From Bimastos eiseni (lineage: Eukaryota; Annelida; Clitellata; Crassiclitellata; Lumbricidae), in the NCBI GenBank assembly GCA_959347315.1, contig OY365813.1, positions 21,783,772 through 21,847,771 of the forward strand: DNA of 64,000 nt, in the 5' to 3' direction. Under the pieces are notes generated by a model. The model worked only from the letters and a program-made list of their open reading frames with translations, had not been told where the DNA came from and did no database searches. The position numbers and the translations under genes were made by a program. This document shows, piece by piece, positions 1 to 9,964 of this stretch (the first letter of the stretch is position 1; each line of letters opens with the position of its first letter).

Positions 1-349
1 TTGTTCCACGCCGTTCTTCAATGTCTTCTGTCCATTCCCTCTGCGGTCTTTATCTTTTGTCTGTTCCATTATTCGGGAAACCACGCATTTGAAGTTTTTG
101 ATTTGTTTGTTAACGAGTTTGTGTCCTTGTGAGGAGTTGTGTAATAAACGTTAATGTATAATGTATTTCAGGAGCCGGTTAATGTGTATGGTGTGCCATT
201 TCTACTGCGAGTGAAAAATGTAAGCGGAATTATGTCTTGTCGTTTATTGAACTTCATTGGAAGCAGTTGAAGTTTTGTATTTGTGATCAATTAAGCATTT
301 TTAATTGAGTAATGTAATCGAATTTGCTTCTTTGCGAACATCGAGTGCA

Positions 350-612
350 ATGAGCATCATTGTGCTTTGAGCATCATTGTGCTTGGAGCGGCATTGTGCT
401 TTGAGCATCATTGTGCTTCGAGCATCATTGTGCTTTGAGCATCATTGTGCTTGGAGCGGCATTGTGCTTTGAGCATCATTGTGCTTCGAGCATCATTGTG
501 CTTTGAGCATCATTGTGCTTGGAGCGGCATTGTGCATTGAGCATCATTGTGCTTTGAGCATCATTGTGCTTGGAGTGGCATTGTGCTTTGAGCATTATTG
601 TGCTTTGTGCAT
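350..612 (+). repeat. 17-bp minisatellite in USP7 intron
   Basis: Roughly 15 tandem copies of GAGCATCATTGTGCTTY, some with GAGCGGCATTGTGC variants. The variants recur every third unit, showing a higher-order unit of about 51 bp. Confidence 0.85.
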
Positions 613-800
613 TATTACTCTAGTTCTCTAGAAATTTTTCGATATTTTTCTTAGCTCAAACGTCCTGTGCTGAGTTTTTACTTTTCTGCGCAATTTTGTT
701 TGAGTAAAAGTCTGGTCTGATGTCAGTATTTGTAAGAGAATGGTCTGCCATCAGTTTTTGTAAGAGTCTGGTGTGACATCAGCCTCATTTTTGTATTCAG

Positions 801-872
801 AATGAACAATTGACTAAACTCAAGGAGCGAATCCTGACCAAACTGGACATGACCGACAAGGATTTTGAAAAG
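801..872 (+). CDS. USP7: USP7 exon (third from last)
   Basis: 24 codons, phase 0 at both ends, between acceptor ttgtattcag and donor AAG/gtttgt. It encodes NEQLTKLKERIL...DKDFEK, matching the USP7 segment just before FKFAIV in vertebrates. Confidence 0.9.
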
Positions 873-2428
873 GTTTGTCACACTTGTTGCCTCTGCTACA
901 AATACACTTTCTTATCCAAATCTGATGTGGCTTCCATTAAACCTTTGTAGTAATATCTGAGACTTTGGTCTGCAGTTGTTTGAAGTTCTTGCACATCAAA
1001 ATAAAATACGAGGTTGAAAGCAATGGATGGATATTACATTTTCCCTGTTCTCTCTGCATCTGATAACTACTTGCATGCATGCCACAAACTGCAAGTTAGT
1101 TTTGAGTGGAGAAAAATTCATTTCAATAGATCAATATAGTATGATAGAAGATTATGTGATGCTTAAGATACTTAGAAGATGCTTCAAAAGCATAGATTTA
1201 TGGATTTGGGATCGATTTCAATTGTTTTTCAAATGATCAGAATTTGGTTTTACATACAAATGAATACTTGTGAGGCACCAGGAGTGCTAGTTTAAGCATC
1301 TGTCACGACCATTACTGTCTAGGAACTTTGAACAAGAGAGCCCTTCCTCACAATTGCTTCATGACATCAATCGATGCTCTTAGTCATTCGTTAGTATTGC
1401 AGTTACAACCGACTGCTGTCGCATAGGTCGCGAAAACCAATATAATTAGATGACGGTGTTTGAAAGCAGCTTGATGATAGTTATTACGATGCAATATTTA
1501 GCCTTTATCGAATGAGGCTGTTGCTTTTAGGTCCGACTGGCAGTTGTGTCTCAAGGACGACTTGTCCGCTACCTGCAGGAAGATGTCGATAAGACCGTAC
1601 ACTTGGAGGATTTCCAACCTGCCAATGCTCACGGTATCAATGCCTTTCTTTGCAACTACCAAGGAGTCTAGAAGTTCAGAAAATAGTATTGAAGTCCAGA
1701 AAATTGTCTAAAAAGTCCAGAAAATAGTGAATAAGTCCAGAAGATGATCTAGAAGTCCAGTGGATAGTCTAGATTAGTCTAAAATTAATGTGGAAGTCCA
1801 GAAGATTGCTTTTTGTCATTCTCTATTGATTCGCCATTTCTGAAGTGTTCAGTCACAAAAATACAGCCTGGTATATTTCAATCTACCTTATTGGACATGT
1901 TTAGATCATAGGTGTGTAGTGCTCTTGGGACGTCCTTGAAAGGTAGTGTGTTGCTTGTTTTTCATGCATGTGTACATACTAAGTGGGATATGTCTGGATT
2001 TTGAGGCTGTCGCCTGGGCTTCTAGACTACCTTCTGGACTCATTGACTATCTTCTGGACTTCTTCACTACCTTTTGGACTATCTAGACCTTCTTCTGGAC
2101 TTGTATACTACCTTTCTGGATTTCTAAATTATCTTCTGGATTTATAGACTACCTTCTGGACTTGTTGAATAATTCTGGACATCTTGTCTACGTTCATTAT
2201 TTCTAACAACCTTCTGAACTGTAGTGCACCACACAGATCTAAAAAGGAAGCAATGTGACGAGGGTTGAAATGTTTCTCGATCTCAAATGAAGTTGCCCGT
2301 GTTTGTTGTTGACAGTGAGCGGACTGATAGGACGACCGTGGCTAGGACTGGATCACGTCGGAAGCAAGGGCATCACGAAAACCACGCGATACAATTATCC
2401 GGAAAAGGCAATCAAAATCCACAACTAG
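801..2428 (+). CDS. USP7: USP7, last three coding exons (ubiquitin-specific protease 7, C-terminus)
   Basis: Three exons, 801-872, 1531-1633 and 2316-2428, join in phase (0, then 1) into about 95 codons ending at TAG 2426-2428. The product matches the end of the USP7/HAUSP deubiquitinase: a DKDFEK segment equivalent to the vertebrate KEFEK, then RPWLGLDH, then RYNYPEKAIKIHN, the family's near-invariant tail. In known USP7 proteins this region is the last ubiquitin-like domain (UBL5) plus a C-terminal peptide that activates the catalytic domain; the enzyme removes ubiquitin from nuclear substrates such as p53 and MDM2. The catalytic domain lies upstream of the window. Splice sites are canonical (ttgtattcag/NEQL, AAG/gtttgt, ttgcttttag/VRLA, ACG/gtatca, gttgacag/TGAGC). 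The tail's conservation implies a functional gene. Confidence 0.92.
1255..1460 (+). repeat. degenerate SINE fragment in USP7 intron
   Basis: Contains aggaactttgaacaagagag...cctcacaattgc, a diverged version of the SINE body TAGGGACCTTGAGCAAGTCC...CACTGACAATTG seen better preserved at 57980-58130. The tRNA-like head is not clear here. Confidence 0.4.
1531..1633 (+). CDS. USP7: USP7 exon (second from last)
   Basis: 34 codons plus one base. It starts VRLAVVSQGRLVRYL and ends QPANAH with a phase-1 split codon. It aligns to FKFAIVMMGRHQYI...DFEPQPGNMSH of vertebrate USP7. The donor is ACG/gtatca. Confidence 0.9.
1668..1805 (+). repeat. minisatellite, AAGTCCAGAAAATAGT units
   Basis: About nine degenerate units of AGTCCAGAAnATnGTCTA. 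The reverse-complement family lies at 2018-2190, so the two form an inverted pair inside the last USP7 intron. Confidence 0.75.
2018..2190 (+). repeat. minisatellite, inverted partner (CTATCTTCTGGACTT units)
   Basis: About ten units of CTACCTTCTGGACTT, the reverse complement of the array at 1668-1805. It ends about 125 bp upstream of the last USP7 coding exon. Confidence 0.75.
2316..2428 (+). CDS. USP7: USP7 terminal coding exon
   Basis: Starts after gttgttgacag and completes the split codon (G+TG). It encodes SGLIGRPWLGLDH ... RYNYPEKAIKIHN and then TAG. RPWLGLDH and EKAIKIHN are hallmark USP7 C-terminal motifs. Confidence 0.93.
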
Positions 2429-2799
2429 TCGTCGGCCAGCGCCACTGCCGCCGGACTTGCTTCTCGTTCCCAACCGCTGGACGACCTGATGCTGTCCCGC
2501 TGTGATCTCGTTTGTTGGAGATTATCAATCTAGTTCAGCGCTGCACTCGATTGTTAAACCATATCCGTAGCGTTCGACCCTGCCGGGCGATCGGGTGCAA
2601 ATTATTGTTGTTGTTTTGTGCGAAATTCATGTTATGTGGAAGTGGGAAGAACATTTGGTGGAGCTAGTATTTCATTGGGTGGGTTGTTTTATTGCTCGGT
2701 TGGTTATTTTTGACTGTGTGGTTCACTTTTTTGCTTGGTGGGTCATTTTCTTGCTAGGTAGGTTAACTTGCTGTTTGGGTTTACTTGTGGGTGGGTCAC

Positions 2800-2965
2800 T
2801 TTAGGGGCATCGGTCCCCGTCTGACTGATGGATTCAAATCTCCGGTCCCAAGTGTCAGTAAGGCAAAATATTTCCCCTCCTAAGACTCTATAAATATCCT
2901 TCTTTACCTGGAAATTGGAGGCATTTGCCTCGAGACCCCCCCTATCTGGACACCCCCTGTGTCAC
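2800..2965 (+). repeat. dispersed repeat, copy 1
   Basis: Sequence around GGAGGCATTTGCCTCGAGAC and TTTCCCCTCCTAAGAC recurs reverse-complemented at 37948-38075. It has tRNA-like flavour (GATTCAAATCTCC), so it may be a SINE. Confidence 0.55.
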
Positions 2966-3605
2966 TTCAGGCTTTTATATTTCACTGGGCTAGTCATTTC
3001 TTGAGTCAGAAGTTCATCAAGTCAGTTTTCCAGTATTGTCTTGGATCATGACATAGTTTATAACTCTCAAGTTTGTTACCTTGATCATTGAGTGATGTTT
3101 TCTCTATGTCTTGCAGATACGATTAATATTTATCAAAGGTTGAAATTTGCTGAAGTTATTTGGGGATGTCTGCATTTTTGATTGGTCTACATATTTTTGA
3201 GGAAATATTTTCAAGTTTTGAGAGGGGAAAGGTGTAACTAACTCTAGCTTTGAGCTTTGTTTGCCAGTGAAAAAACGGATCCTGAGTGATGTTTTTAAAA
3301 AGATTTCTGCACAGGAGGAATACAATTTCACAGATCAGGGCAATCCTGAAACAGGGAAATATTTAACCAAATGAGAGCTCAATGACGACGACCGAAACAG
3401 CGGTCTAGGGTAAGAATTTAAGAAACGTCGTCGTGCTCTGTGCACTACTCTTTATTTTCCGGTGATTTCTCTTAGTTGCATGCAACCATTTCAACGTCGG
3501 GTAAAACGTGCATTTTTTATTTTAAAATTTCCCTCGCGCGCAGGGTCGACTGCGTCGGGATTCTTTGCGGAGCGAGTGCAGCTCTAGTCACGTGCAATTT
3601 ACGCG

Positions 3606-3611
3606 AATAAA
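3606..3611 (+). terminator. candidate polyadenylation signal for USP7
   Basis: Canonical AATAAA with a downstream T/GT-rich stretch (tttttcatttgtgtgc), about 1.18 kb after the USP7 stop. Confidence 0.45.
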
Positions 3612-3630
3612 ATGTTCTGAGTTTGATTTT

Positions 3631-4445
3631 TCATTTGTGTGCTGCGTAGCTCCGTTCGTTGGTTGCGGACTTGTCAGGCGGAGCCTCAATGTGATTTTAT
3701 TTAATTGAGGCGAGAGCGGTCGTTTTGGTGTAACATTACTCTTTGACACATGTTGCGCTCTGCTCGAGCCGTATCACGCTTGTAGAAGACGCGCGCAACA
3801 TATGCACCCGAAATGTGGTAAATGGTTTCGATAATATGTCGGCTCGCTTCTGTGTATATGTTGGTATTTCTAGGTTCTTGCAAACTGTTGAGCTTGTGGG
3901 TTAGGTTTCTCAATGAAATCTGTTGCCATCTGTCATGATTATTTGCATTGAATGAGATATCATGATGGTTCTTATACAGTCTCGTGACTGTTCTGATGCC
4001 TATATCCGGTGGCTTTCTGCTCGTGGGAGGACGTCTGATTGTTTGATACAGGATTTCAATGTTTCCAGCAAGCGTATTTTGGGCGGTGCCTCCCTTACTA
4101 GAACATGTTGTAGTTCAGTTTCTGACAACTTCCAGAATAATGTTCAACATTTCGATCATCCAAAGTACAATCCAAGTGCTGATAATTTGGCCCAAATGTC
4201 TGTGCGACGAGACATTTCCAATTTCAGGTTATTGTTTTGGATATTACATGTTTGAACGTCTGCAAGGATATCTGTGGCAAAGTTGCCGTAGGGTATCACG
4301 TAGCGGAACTGTTTAGTGGGATGTTGGGTGGTGGGACTGGATTTGTATATCTTCGGTCGTGATACACGACTCCATGATCAGATGGTTTCGTTAACAGCAC
4401 CACTACAGATGCACTACCAATTGTGATACCTTTCCTCGCATAACG
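3631..4445. other. intergenic, short open frames on both strands, nothing recognised
   Basis: Open frames of 70 aa (minus, 3701-3913) and 97 aa (plus, 3962-4255) have non-repetitive composition. Neither carries a motif I recognise or a consistent splice context. They may be a decayed retroelement. Confidence 0.3.
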
Positions 4446-4605
4446 TGAGACACGATGGCCGATTGGTTAGATCACGTGCTCTACAATGCAAATCTCGTCC
4501 TCTTATCGGATGCTGCGTAGGGACGTTGAGCAAATTCTTCACTCACGATTACTCGGCGACATCGCTTATTCATGATGTAACAGCGCTTTAGCAAATGCAT
4601 AATAA
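4446..4605 (+). repeat. tRNA-derived SINE
   Basis: The tRNA-like head has an A-box-type TGGCCGATTGGTTAGATC followed by a variable loop. It continues into the body GCGTAGGGACGTTGAGCAAA..TTCACTCACGATTACTC, shared with SINE copies at 39600 and 58060. Confidence 0.6.
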
Positions 4606-5039
4606 TAATGATGATGATGTTCGATATGCCACAAGTTTGCTGAAATTGAACAAATATTCAAATATCTTAAATGGCAGAGTTGTAAAATTCTTATAATGAA
4701 TCTATTTCTACTGAAAAACATACTTGATCGTTATTTATAGAAAACAATAGTTTAATGGATTTTATTGATCGGTGTTTTCACCAATTTAAAATTGAAGATG
4801 ATTTCTTCCTTCTGTTGCTGCCCCCCCCTTCTCTGTTGTATTTGGACGGACGAGATCGTTTGTTTGACCGTTCCTATTTCAAATTGTCTTGATTATTATC
4901 ATTAGCGATGTTGATATTAATGCTAATTATCTTTAATGTGTTTATAATGTTGGTGATTAATATTAAAACGACCACATTAATTTATTACGAACTCGATTTT
5001 GTCGCATACGAACTGGCACGTCTCTGTGATGCAGAACTG

Positions 5040-5415
5040 TGTTGCATGAATGTGTTTGTTTTTGTCTGTACTGTGATGTATCTTTGTGTCTTTGTATCTT
5101 TGTGTGTATTTTTCTGTCTGTCTGTGTGCATTCATTGTGTGTCTCTCTTTGTCTGTGTCTCTGTCTGTTTCTGTATGTCTGTCTGTCTGTGTGTGTGTGT
5201 TTGTGCTGGTATGTATGTTTGTATCTGTGTGTGCTTTTGTATGACTTTCTGTCTGTGTGCATTCCCTGTGTGTCTGTCTTTGTCTGTTTATGTGTCTGTC
5301 TCTGTGTATCTGTCTGTTTGCATGTCTATTTCTATATATCTCTGTGTATCTGTGTGTATCTTTCTGTATGTCTGTCTGTTTGTGTGTCTCTCACTGTCTC
5401 TCTTTCTGTTAGATG
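5040..5415 (+). repeat. TGTC/TGTG-rich simple sequence
   Basis: Interrupted (TGTC)n/(TG)n tract. It creates long open frames on both strands, including a 214-aa Cys/Val-rich one, which are artefacts of the repeat. The same CAGA/TCTG composition appears at 33150-33440 and 34800-35100. Confidence 0.85.
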
Positions 5416-5922
5416 AAAAATTCCTCCTCCAACTGTCGAACTCCATTATAAACAGAGGCGTTTTGGACAATATGGCGGCAGCGGCGCAGAGAACTGGCCA
5501 GCAGCAGCCGAGGACGAGAAAGCGAGGTCGCTATTCTTATTCATCCCAATAGCTACCTTTCTGCTTTAGCACATCTAGTATTTAATTAACATATGCAGTG
5601 GGCAGGAGATATTATGCGGACACCGGAATTCTAGGTTGACCTTTAGAAAACCAGAGACTGGTGACAAAACCCACGCTACGGGTGGTAACGCGTTGAAGAC
5701 ATCGTTCCGTAGCCCTACAGGGAGGGCTTGAGGGTGAAGGTTTATCACAAGAGGACAGGAATTGGGCCTACGTTATCATTAGTTTTAGCTTTTACGTTAT
5801 CATTAGTTTTAGCTTTAGAACATAGTTACTGGCCGTTAATCAGGAATAGTCTGTAGTTCTTTAAAGATTTCTATCGACCAGCCTCGACAATGCAAGAACG
5901 GTAAGGATGGGAAGTAGGCCTA

Positions 5923-5950
5923 GGGGAAAGGCTTCTATTATGGACCCCCT
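5923..5950 (+). repeat. left terminal inverted repeat of the pogo-like element
   Basis: GGGGAAAGGCTTCTATTATGG pattern; matches the right end at about 8882-8909 with a few mismatches. Preceded by TA. Confidence 0.75.
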
Positions 5951-6104
5951 AAGGGAAAATGCGTTTTTCTCCTATTTCCTAAGCCTTAGTAGCACAGATG
6001 TATATGCCATGTTATATAGATTTTCTTTAAGAATTATTTTGACAAGGAAAAAGATGTCTTGGTTGCTTTTCCAATTCTTAAGACTTTTTTTCAAAATAAG
6101 AAAA

Positions 6105-6144
6105 GTGGTCCATATTACACATCTAGTTGTGTAAAATGGACCAC
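6105..6144. repeat. subterminal inverted repeat, likely transposase-binding site
   Basis: GTGGTCCATATTACAC (6105-6120) faces its near-complement GTGTAAAATGGACCAC (6129-6144) over an 8-nt loop. The same word recurs at 7228-7298 and 8867-8882 within the same transposon. Confidence 0.65.
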
Positions 6145-6583
6145 TATCCTAGCATGAAAAAACACAGGCAGAATTCAGAACATGCTTATGCTATGTGTAT
6201 TGAACATAGAAATTATTGGTTTGAAATACAAAGAAATGTAGCAGTATTCATTGAACAACTTAAAAATAGCAAAAACATGCATTGAAAGAACAATGTTTTC
6301 ACCAATAGCATTAGGCCCCCTACTTTATAATGCAGGAATAAAATTAAAATGTTAATAATTGTGAGCAATTAAGTGGAACTCAAATCGGCCTATCAGCAAA
6401 AGTAGGCCTTGTAACAAACATGGAAGAATATGTAGACCTATGTCTATCAAAATGTTAACATTTAGCCTTAGACTTATCTCTAGGCCTACTAAGTTTCTGT
6501 TGAACAATGTTATTTACAAATATCAAATGTGTAATCCTTGTCATCATTATCGTCCAATCTAGCACATCGATTGTGTGCCCACT

Positions 6584-6949
6584 TTAGACTTCTGCAAGGT
6601 TCAAGACAGCTGACCTAGTCAATCCATAGAACCTTGATTCCATTGTCAGTATGTGTTCACACAGTTCCTTTTCTATGTCTTCTGGTATATCTTGGTTTCT
6701 CCCAAATTTCTTTTTACCATCCTTAGCAAATTTATTCTTGCCATCAATATGCCTTTTGAGTGTTGCCCTTGGTGCACCAAATTTCTTTACAGCCTCATTG
6801 AAACCGGAAGCGTTTATTCGTAGCGCAAATACAGCTTTCTGGATGTCACTCTCAGTCCACAATGCCCTTCTACCTTTGGAAATCCGATTTTGGCGGGTTT
6901 GTGTTCCAGGAGCATTACTCTCTTTCTGCTTTTTCTTGTCAACTTTCAT
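6584..6949 (-). CDS. psq/pogo-type helix-turn-helix protein, transposase N-terminus
   Basis: 121-aa ORF from ATG 6949. A basic N-terminus (about residues 1-30) is followed by a psq-like HTH: WTESDIQKAVFALR ... FGAPRATLKRHIDGKNK (about 32-72). Next comes IEKELCEHILTMESRFYGLT (about 92-111), the linker that follows the psq domain in pogo/Tigger/jerky-type transposases. The C-terminal DDE catalytic region is absent: the frame stops at LNLAEV. It lies within the 5921-8911 element and probably binds that element's GTGGTCC repeats, which is an inference. It could be a first exon whose continuation is lost, or a stand-alone DNA-binding remnant. An isolated copy without the catalytic domain could act only as a binding protein. 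Confidence 0.65.
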   Translation of the reverse strand: MKVDKKKQKESNAPGTQTRQNRISKGRRALWTESDIQKAVFALRINASGFNEAVKKFGAPRATLKRHIDGKNKFAKDGKKKFGRNQDIPEDIEKELCEHILTMESRFYGLTRSAVLNLAEV

Positions 6950-7227
6950 TTTCTGAGGCTTAGGCCAATCTTTAGACTAAAACAAAAATTCAGCGACAGG
7001 CCTGTGCTGTTCAGTATATATAAACCCAGTAATTAGATTAGTAATATAGTAAATATTCCACAGCATTACGTGGCTAGTGTTGCACTGCAAATTTCCTTAG
7101 TGTTAGAATGCTATTACTGTTAGTATTACATATGCATAGATAGCTAATTATTGTTAGTAATATTAAACAATAGGCCCTAGATAGGCCTAGTATTAGGTCT
7201 ACACTGCTGAGCAGCAATGGTAAGCTT

Positions 7228-7298
7228 GTAATATGGACCTACAAATGTGCAATACGGACCAGGTCCGTATTACGCACACAAAGTGGTCCGTATTACAC
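7228..7298. repeat. internal cluster of GGTCCGTATTAC repeats
   Basis: Contains GTAATATGGACC, the 21-bp palindrome AATACGGACCaGGTCCGTATT (7251-7271) and GTGGTCCGTATTACAC (7283-7298). These are the same subterminal words as at the transposon ends and may mark the original element interior next to the LINE insertion. Confidence 0.6.
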
Positions 7299-7440
7299 GC
7301 GACGGGGTGTTTGGTAAACCGCTTGATATCGATAGAAGGCGTGTTATTGAACGATCGGGTTTTTAAATACAATTAAGCATTAAATCTTATACCTACAAAA
7401 CTTAACATGTTATTATTATAATAATAATTATTATTATTAA

Positions 7441-8690
7441 ATTTGTAACGCGCACAGGGTCACACCTAAATGTGAATCTGAGGCGCGGATAGTCAGTCGC
7501 CAGGAGAAGATGCAGTTAGATTTCCAAATCCTTGAAAGTGAAAGAGAAATAGTGAGTTTTGAGTCGCTTTTTGAAGGAAAGAAGTGAATTTGAGCTACGA
7601 AGAGAGAGTGGCAGTCGATTCCATTCCATAGGAGCAGAGACATGAAATGTACGAGAGCCCATAACTGTTTTGCATCGTGGTTCAACTAAAAGACCTGTAC
7701 TTGATGATCGTAAGCAACGAGGAGGAATGTAAGGAGTTAGTAGAACATGAATATAGGTAGGTGTACTGGTGAAGATGGTTTTGTAGGTCAAACAAGCTAA
7801 CTTAAATTTGATTCTAAATTCAACAGGGAGCCAATGCAGCTGGTGGAGTAGGGGAAGAGGAGCATGTTCGTAGTGGGACACGTAGCACTACTCGAGCTAA
7901 TGTATTTTGGGTACGTTGAAGCCTTTTGAGAGGAGACAAGTGACCAGGCTATAGTTTCAGACATATTGTGAGTTAGAACCGACCTTACGTGACGTATTGC
8001 CCTGATGTGGTAAAAACAAAATTTACAAAGGCTTGTTATGTGAGGTCGAAATGTGAGCTTGCTGTCGAGGTTAACCCTAAGTGTTTCAACAGAGTCTGAA
8101 AGCGGCACAGCAGTGCCAGCCAGTTCAATGCTAGAGAGCATAGGGAAAGAACGCAGGGGTTGACATGAGCCAAATACAATTGCTTCAGACTTGTCTGGGT
8201 TTATGGCCAAACCATTGAAACAGAACCATGCATAATGTATTCTTCCAGTTTTAGTTTACCAGACTGATCAGTGTGTGACAGAGCAATATGGAGCTGAGTA
8301 TCATCTGCATACTATTGTAATTGAAGTCCAAAGTGTTTAGCCATACGACTGATTGGGGCAGCAAAGACTGTAAATAATAAAGGGCCGAGGACAGATCCTT
8401 GTGGCACTCCAGCAGTGCAAAGTGTGGGCTCCGACCGAGCAGATCCAATGCCCACCTGCTGATTGCGGTCAATCAGGTATGAAGCTAACCAGTGTAAGGC
8501 AGTCCCAGAGACACCAAAGCTTTTTGCAAGTCTTGCCAGGAGTAACTGGTGGTCTACAGTGTCAAAGGCTGCACTAAGGTCAAGACACACAGAGAGGCAG
8601 GCTTTACCATTGTCAATAGATGACAAGATGTAAACCAGCGTAGAGACAAGAGCAGTTACTTCTATCTCCTATGGGTGTTCTTCGGAACAT
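7441..8690 (-). mobile_element. CR1/L2-like non-LTR retrotransposon fragment (reverse transcriptase)
   Basis: Minus-strand pieces of one reverse transcriptase. SVCLDLSAAFDTVDH and GVPQGSVLGPLLFT (ORF 8312-8626) are the finger and GVPQG motifs. QYADDTQLHIAL follows, which is the YADD catalytic box. Then comes a thumb with NPDKSEAIVFG (7797-8210), and a C-terminus with QLHWLPVEFRIKFKLACLTYKT and EWNRLPLSLRSS (7516-7881). Frame changes between segments show it is dead. The 3' end (GTTACAAATTTAATAATAAT) lies at 7441. The same family recurs at 32430-33075 and 49895-50155. It is nested within the pogo-like transposon, so it is younger than that element. Confidence 0.85.
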
Positions 8691-8881
8691 TTTTAAAAAG
8701 TGCACTCACTTTTAACAACCTGTGTAAAAAAACTTTTAATAATTCGTTGCCAGAAGTAGCGTTCTGGACGAACGGACGAAAGCAGTAAAGAACTTAAACA
8801 AGATAAGGTATATCTAAAAACATAAGGTACCGGTGCAGATATTGACCTAGAGTCTAGATACCAGAGGTGGTCCGTATTACA

Positions 8882-8909
8882 CGGTGGTCCAAGATACAAG
8901 CCTTTCCCC
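8882..8909 (-). repeat. right terminal inverted repeat of the pogo-like element
   Basis: Reverse complement reads GGGGAAAGGCTTGTATCTTGG, matching the left end. Followed by TA at 8910-8911. Confidence 0.75.
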
Positions 8910-8924
8910 TACTGCCTAGTGTTA

Positions 8925-9180
8925 TTTTAATAATGTTTTAGTTTTAGTTTTAGCTATGATTGTTAGTCTTTATTTTTAGCTTTAGTTATAGTTACGATTG
9001 TTTCTCAATTATAGTTTTAGTTTTCGTTGTATTTTCTATGTCTCAATAATAGTTTTAGTTAGTTTAAGTTTTGTCAATTATAGTTTTAGTTAGTTTAAGT
9101 TTTGTCAAATAAAGTTTTAGTTTTAGGTTGCTGATTTTAGCTTAATTAAATAAGCTAATTATAGTTTAGCTGAAGTATGC
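8925..9180 (+). repeat. TTTTAGTTTTAGTT low-complexity tract
   Basis: Degenerate repetition of TTTAGTTTTAGTTATAGTT. The same style recurs at 9535-9680 and, in short form, at 5775-5830. Confidence 0.7.
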
Positions 9181-9260
9181 AAGTTACAGCTTTAGTAATT
9201 TAATATCAATTTAAGCTATAGCAATAATTCTTTAATTCTAATTTAATTCTTATCGAACGT

Positions 9261-9295
9261 CAATGGTAGACCATAATTATTATGGTCTACCATTG
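9261..9295. repeat. perfect 35-nt palindrome
   Basis: Arms CAATGGTAGACCATAA and its exact complement are separated by TTA. It sits between two low-complexity TTTTAGT tracts. Confidence 0.85.
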
Positions 9296-9534
9296 AGACT
9301 CGTCACACGTGAGGCAAAAGACGAGAGAAATGAAAATTTCAACAGTTCTGAATTAATTGTGAACTTTTTAAAGTAAGTATACATTTTTGCTAAAAAAAAT
9401 ATAGGATTCAAATTCGCGGTAAACGGTAGCCGGAAGTAGTCACATCTCATTCTCCTCGTGTGTCTTAGAAGAGGTACTCATTGGGTATAACGTCACATCA
9501 TTTGCAGAATTATGTTCATATAGTTTTTGTTGCA

Positions 9535-9680
9535 TCTATTTTCGTTTCGTTTTAGTTTTAGTTGCCATAAATTTCGTTTTAGTTTTCGTTGACTCCGCGA
9601 TTTAGTTTCCGTTTTAGTTTTAGTTAACGAAAACGTTTAAATTTCGTTAATTGCCGTTTTCGTTTTCGTTGACGAAAACA
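9535..9680 (+). repeat. GTTTTAGTTTTCGTT low-complexity tract
   Basis: Second TTTTAGT-type tract with CG-containing variants, ending GTTGACGAAAAC. Confidence 0.7.
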
Positions 9681-9964
9681 ACAGTACTGCCTTGGTATAG
9701 TCATCTACTACTATGTCGTTCAAATCTTTGATCCGCGATATCTCTGCAAGTTTGTCTATAAAGAAGCTATATTCTTTGTGTAACTATTCAGCATTCGAAA
9801 GGTGAGAGTTGTAAAATAAATTGCTGTCGATGTATAGCTTAATTAAGTCATAACATCAAGTACAAGCGTTTTCATAAAGTAGTGAACTCATTGGCCTAAA
9901 CACCATTAAAACGGTTTTAACATATAATTATTAGTTTCCATTTAAGTTTACACATAGCCTGAAC

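Larger units (their letters stand above)
2429..3630 (+). other. USP7: probable USP7 3'UTR
   Basis: Noncoding stretch following the USP7 stop. The first good polyadenylation signal, AATAAA at 3606-3611, is followed by GT-rich sequence, so the 3'UTR would be about 1.2 kb. It contains a dispersed repeat (2800-2965) that recurs in inverted orientation at 37948-38075. The mRNA end is inferred and no transcript is seen. Confidence 0.45.
5921..8911 (-). mobile_element. pogo/Tc1-mariner-like DNA transposon with nested LINE
   Basis: Inverted ends GGGGAAAGGCTT..TAT..TGGACC (5923 onward) and the matching AAGCCTTTCCCC ending at 8909 are each bordered by TA (5921-5922 and 8910-8911), the target-site duplication of the Tc1/mariner-pogo superfamily. 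Inside is a minus-strand ORF with a psq/pogo-type helix-turn-helix (6584-6949). Multiple copies of GTGGTCCGTATTACAC occur near both ends and centrally, as expected of transposase-binding subterminal repeats. A LINE fragment (about 7441-8690) sits inside. No DDE catalytic domain is visible, so the element is non-autonomous or gutted. Total length is about 2.99 kb, roughly half of it the LINE. Confidence 0.75.

Noticed and set aside
4908..5552. 214-aa open frame, Cys/Val/Leu-rich
   Set aside because: Generated by the TGTC/TGTG simple repeat; equivalent open frames exist on the opposite strand and in other frames.
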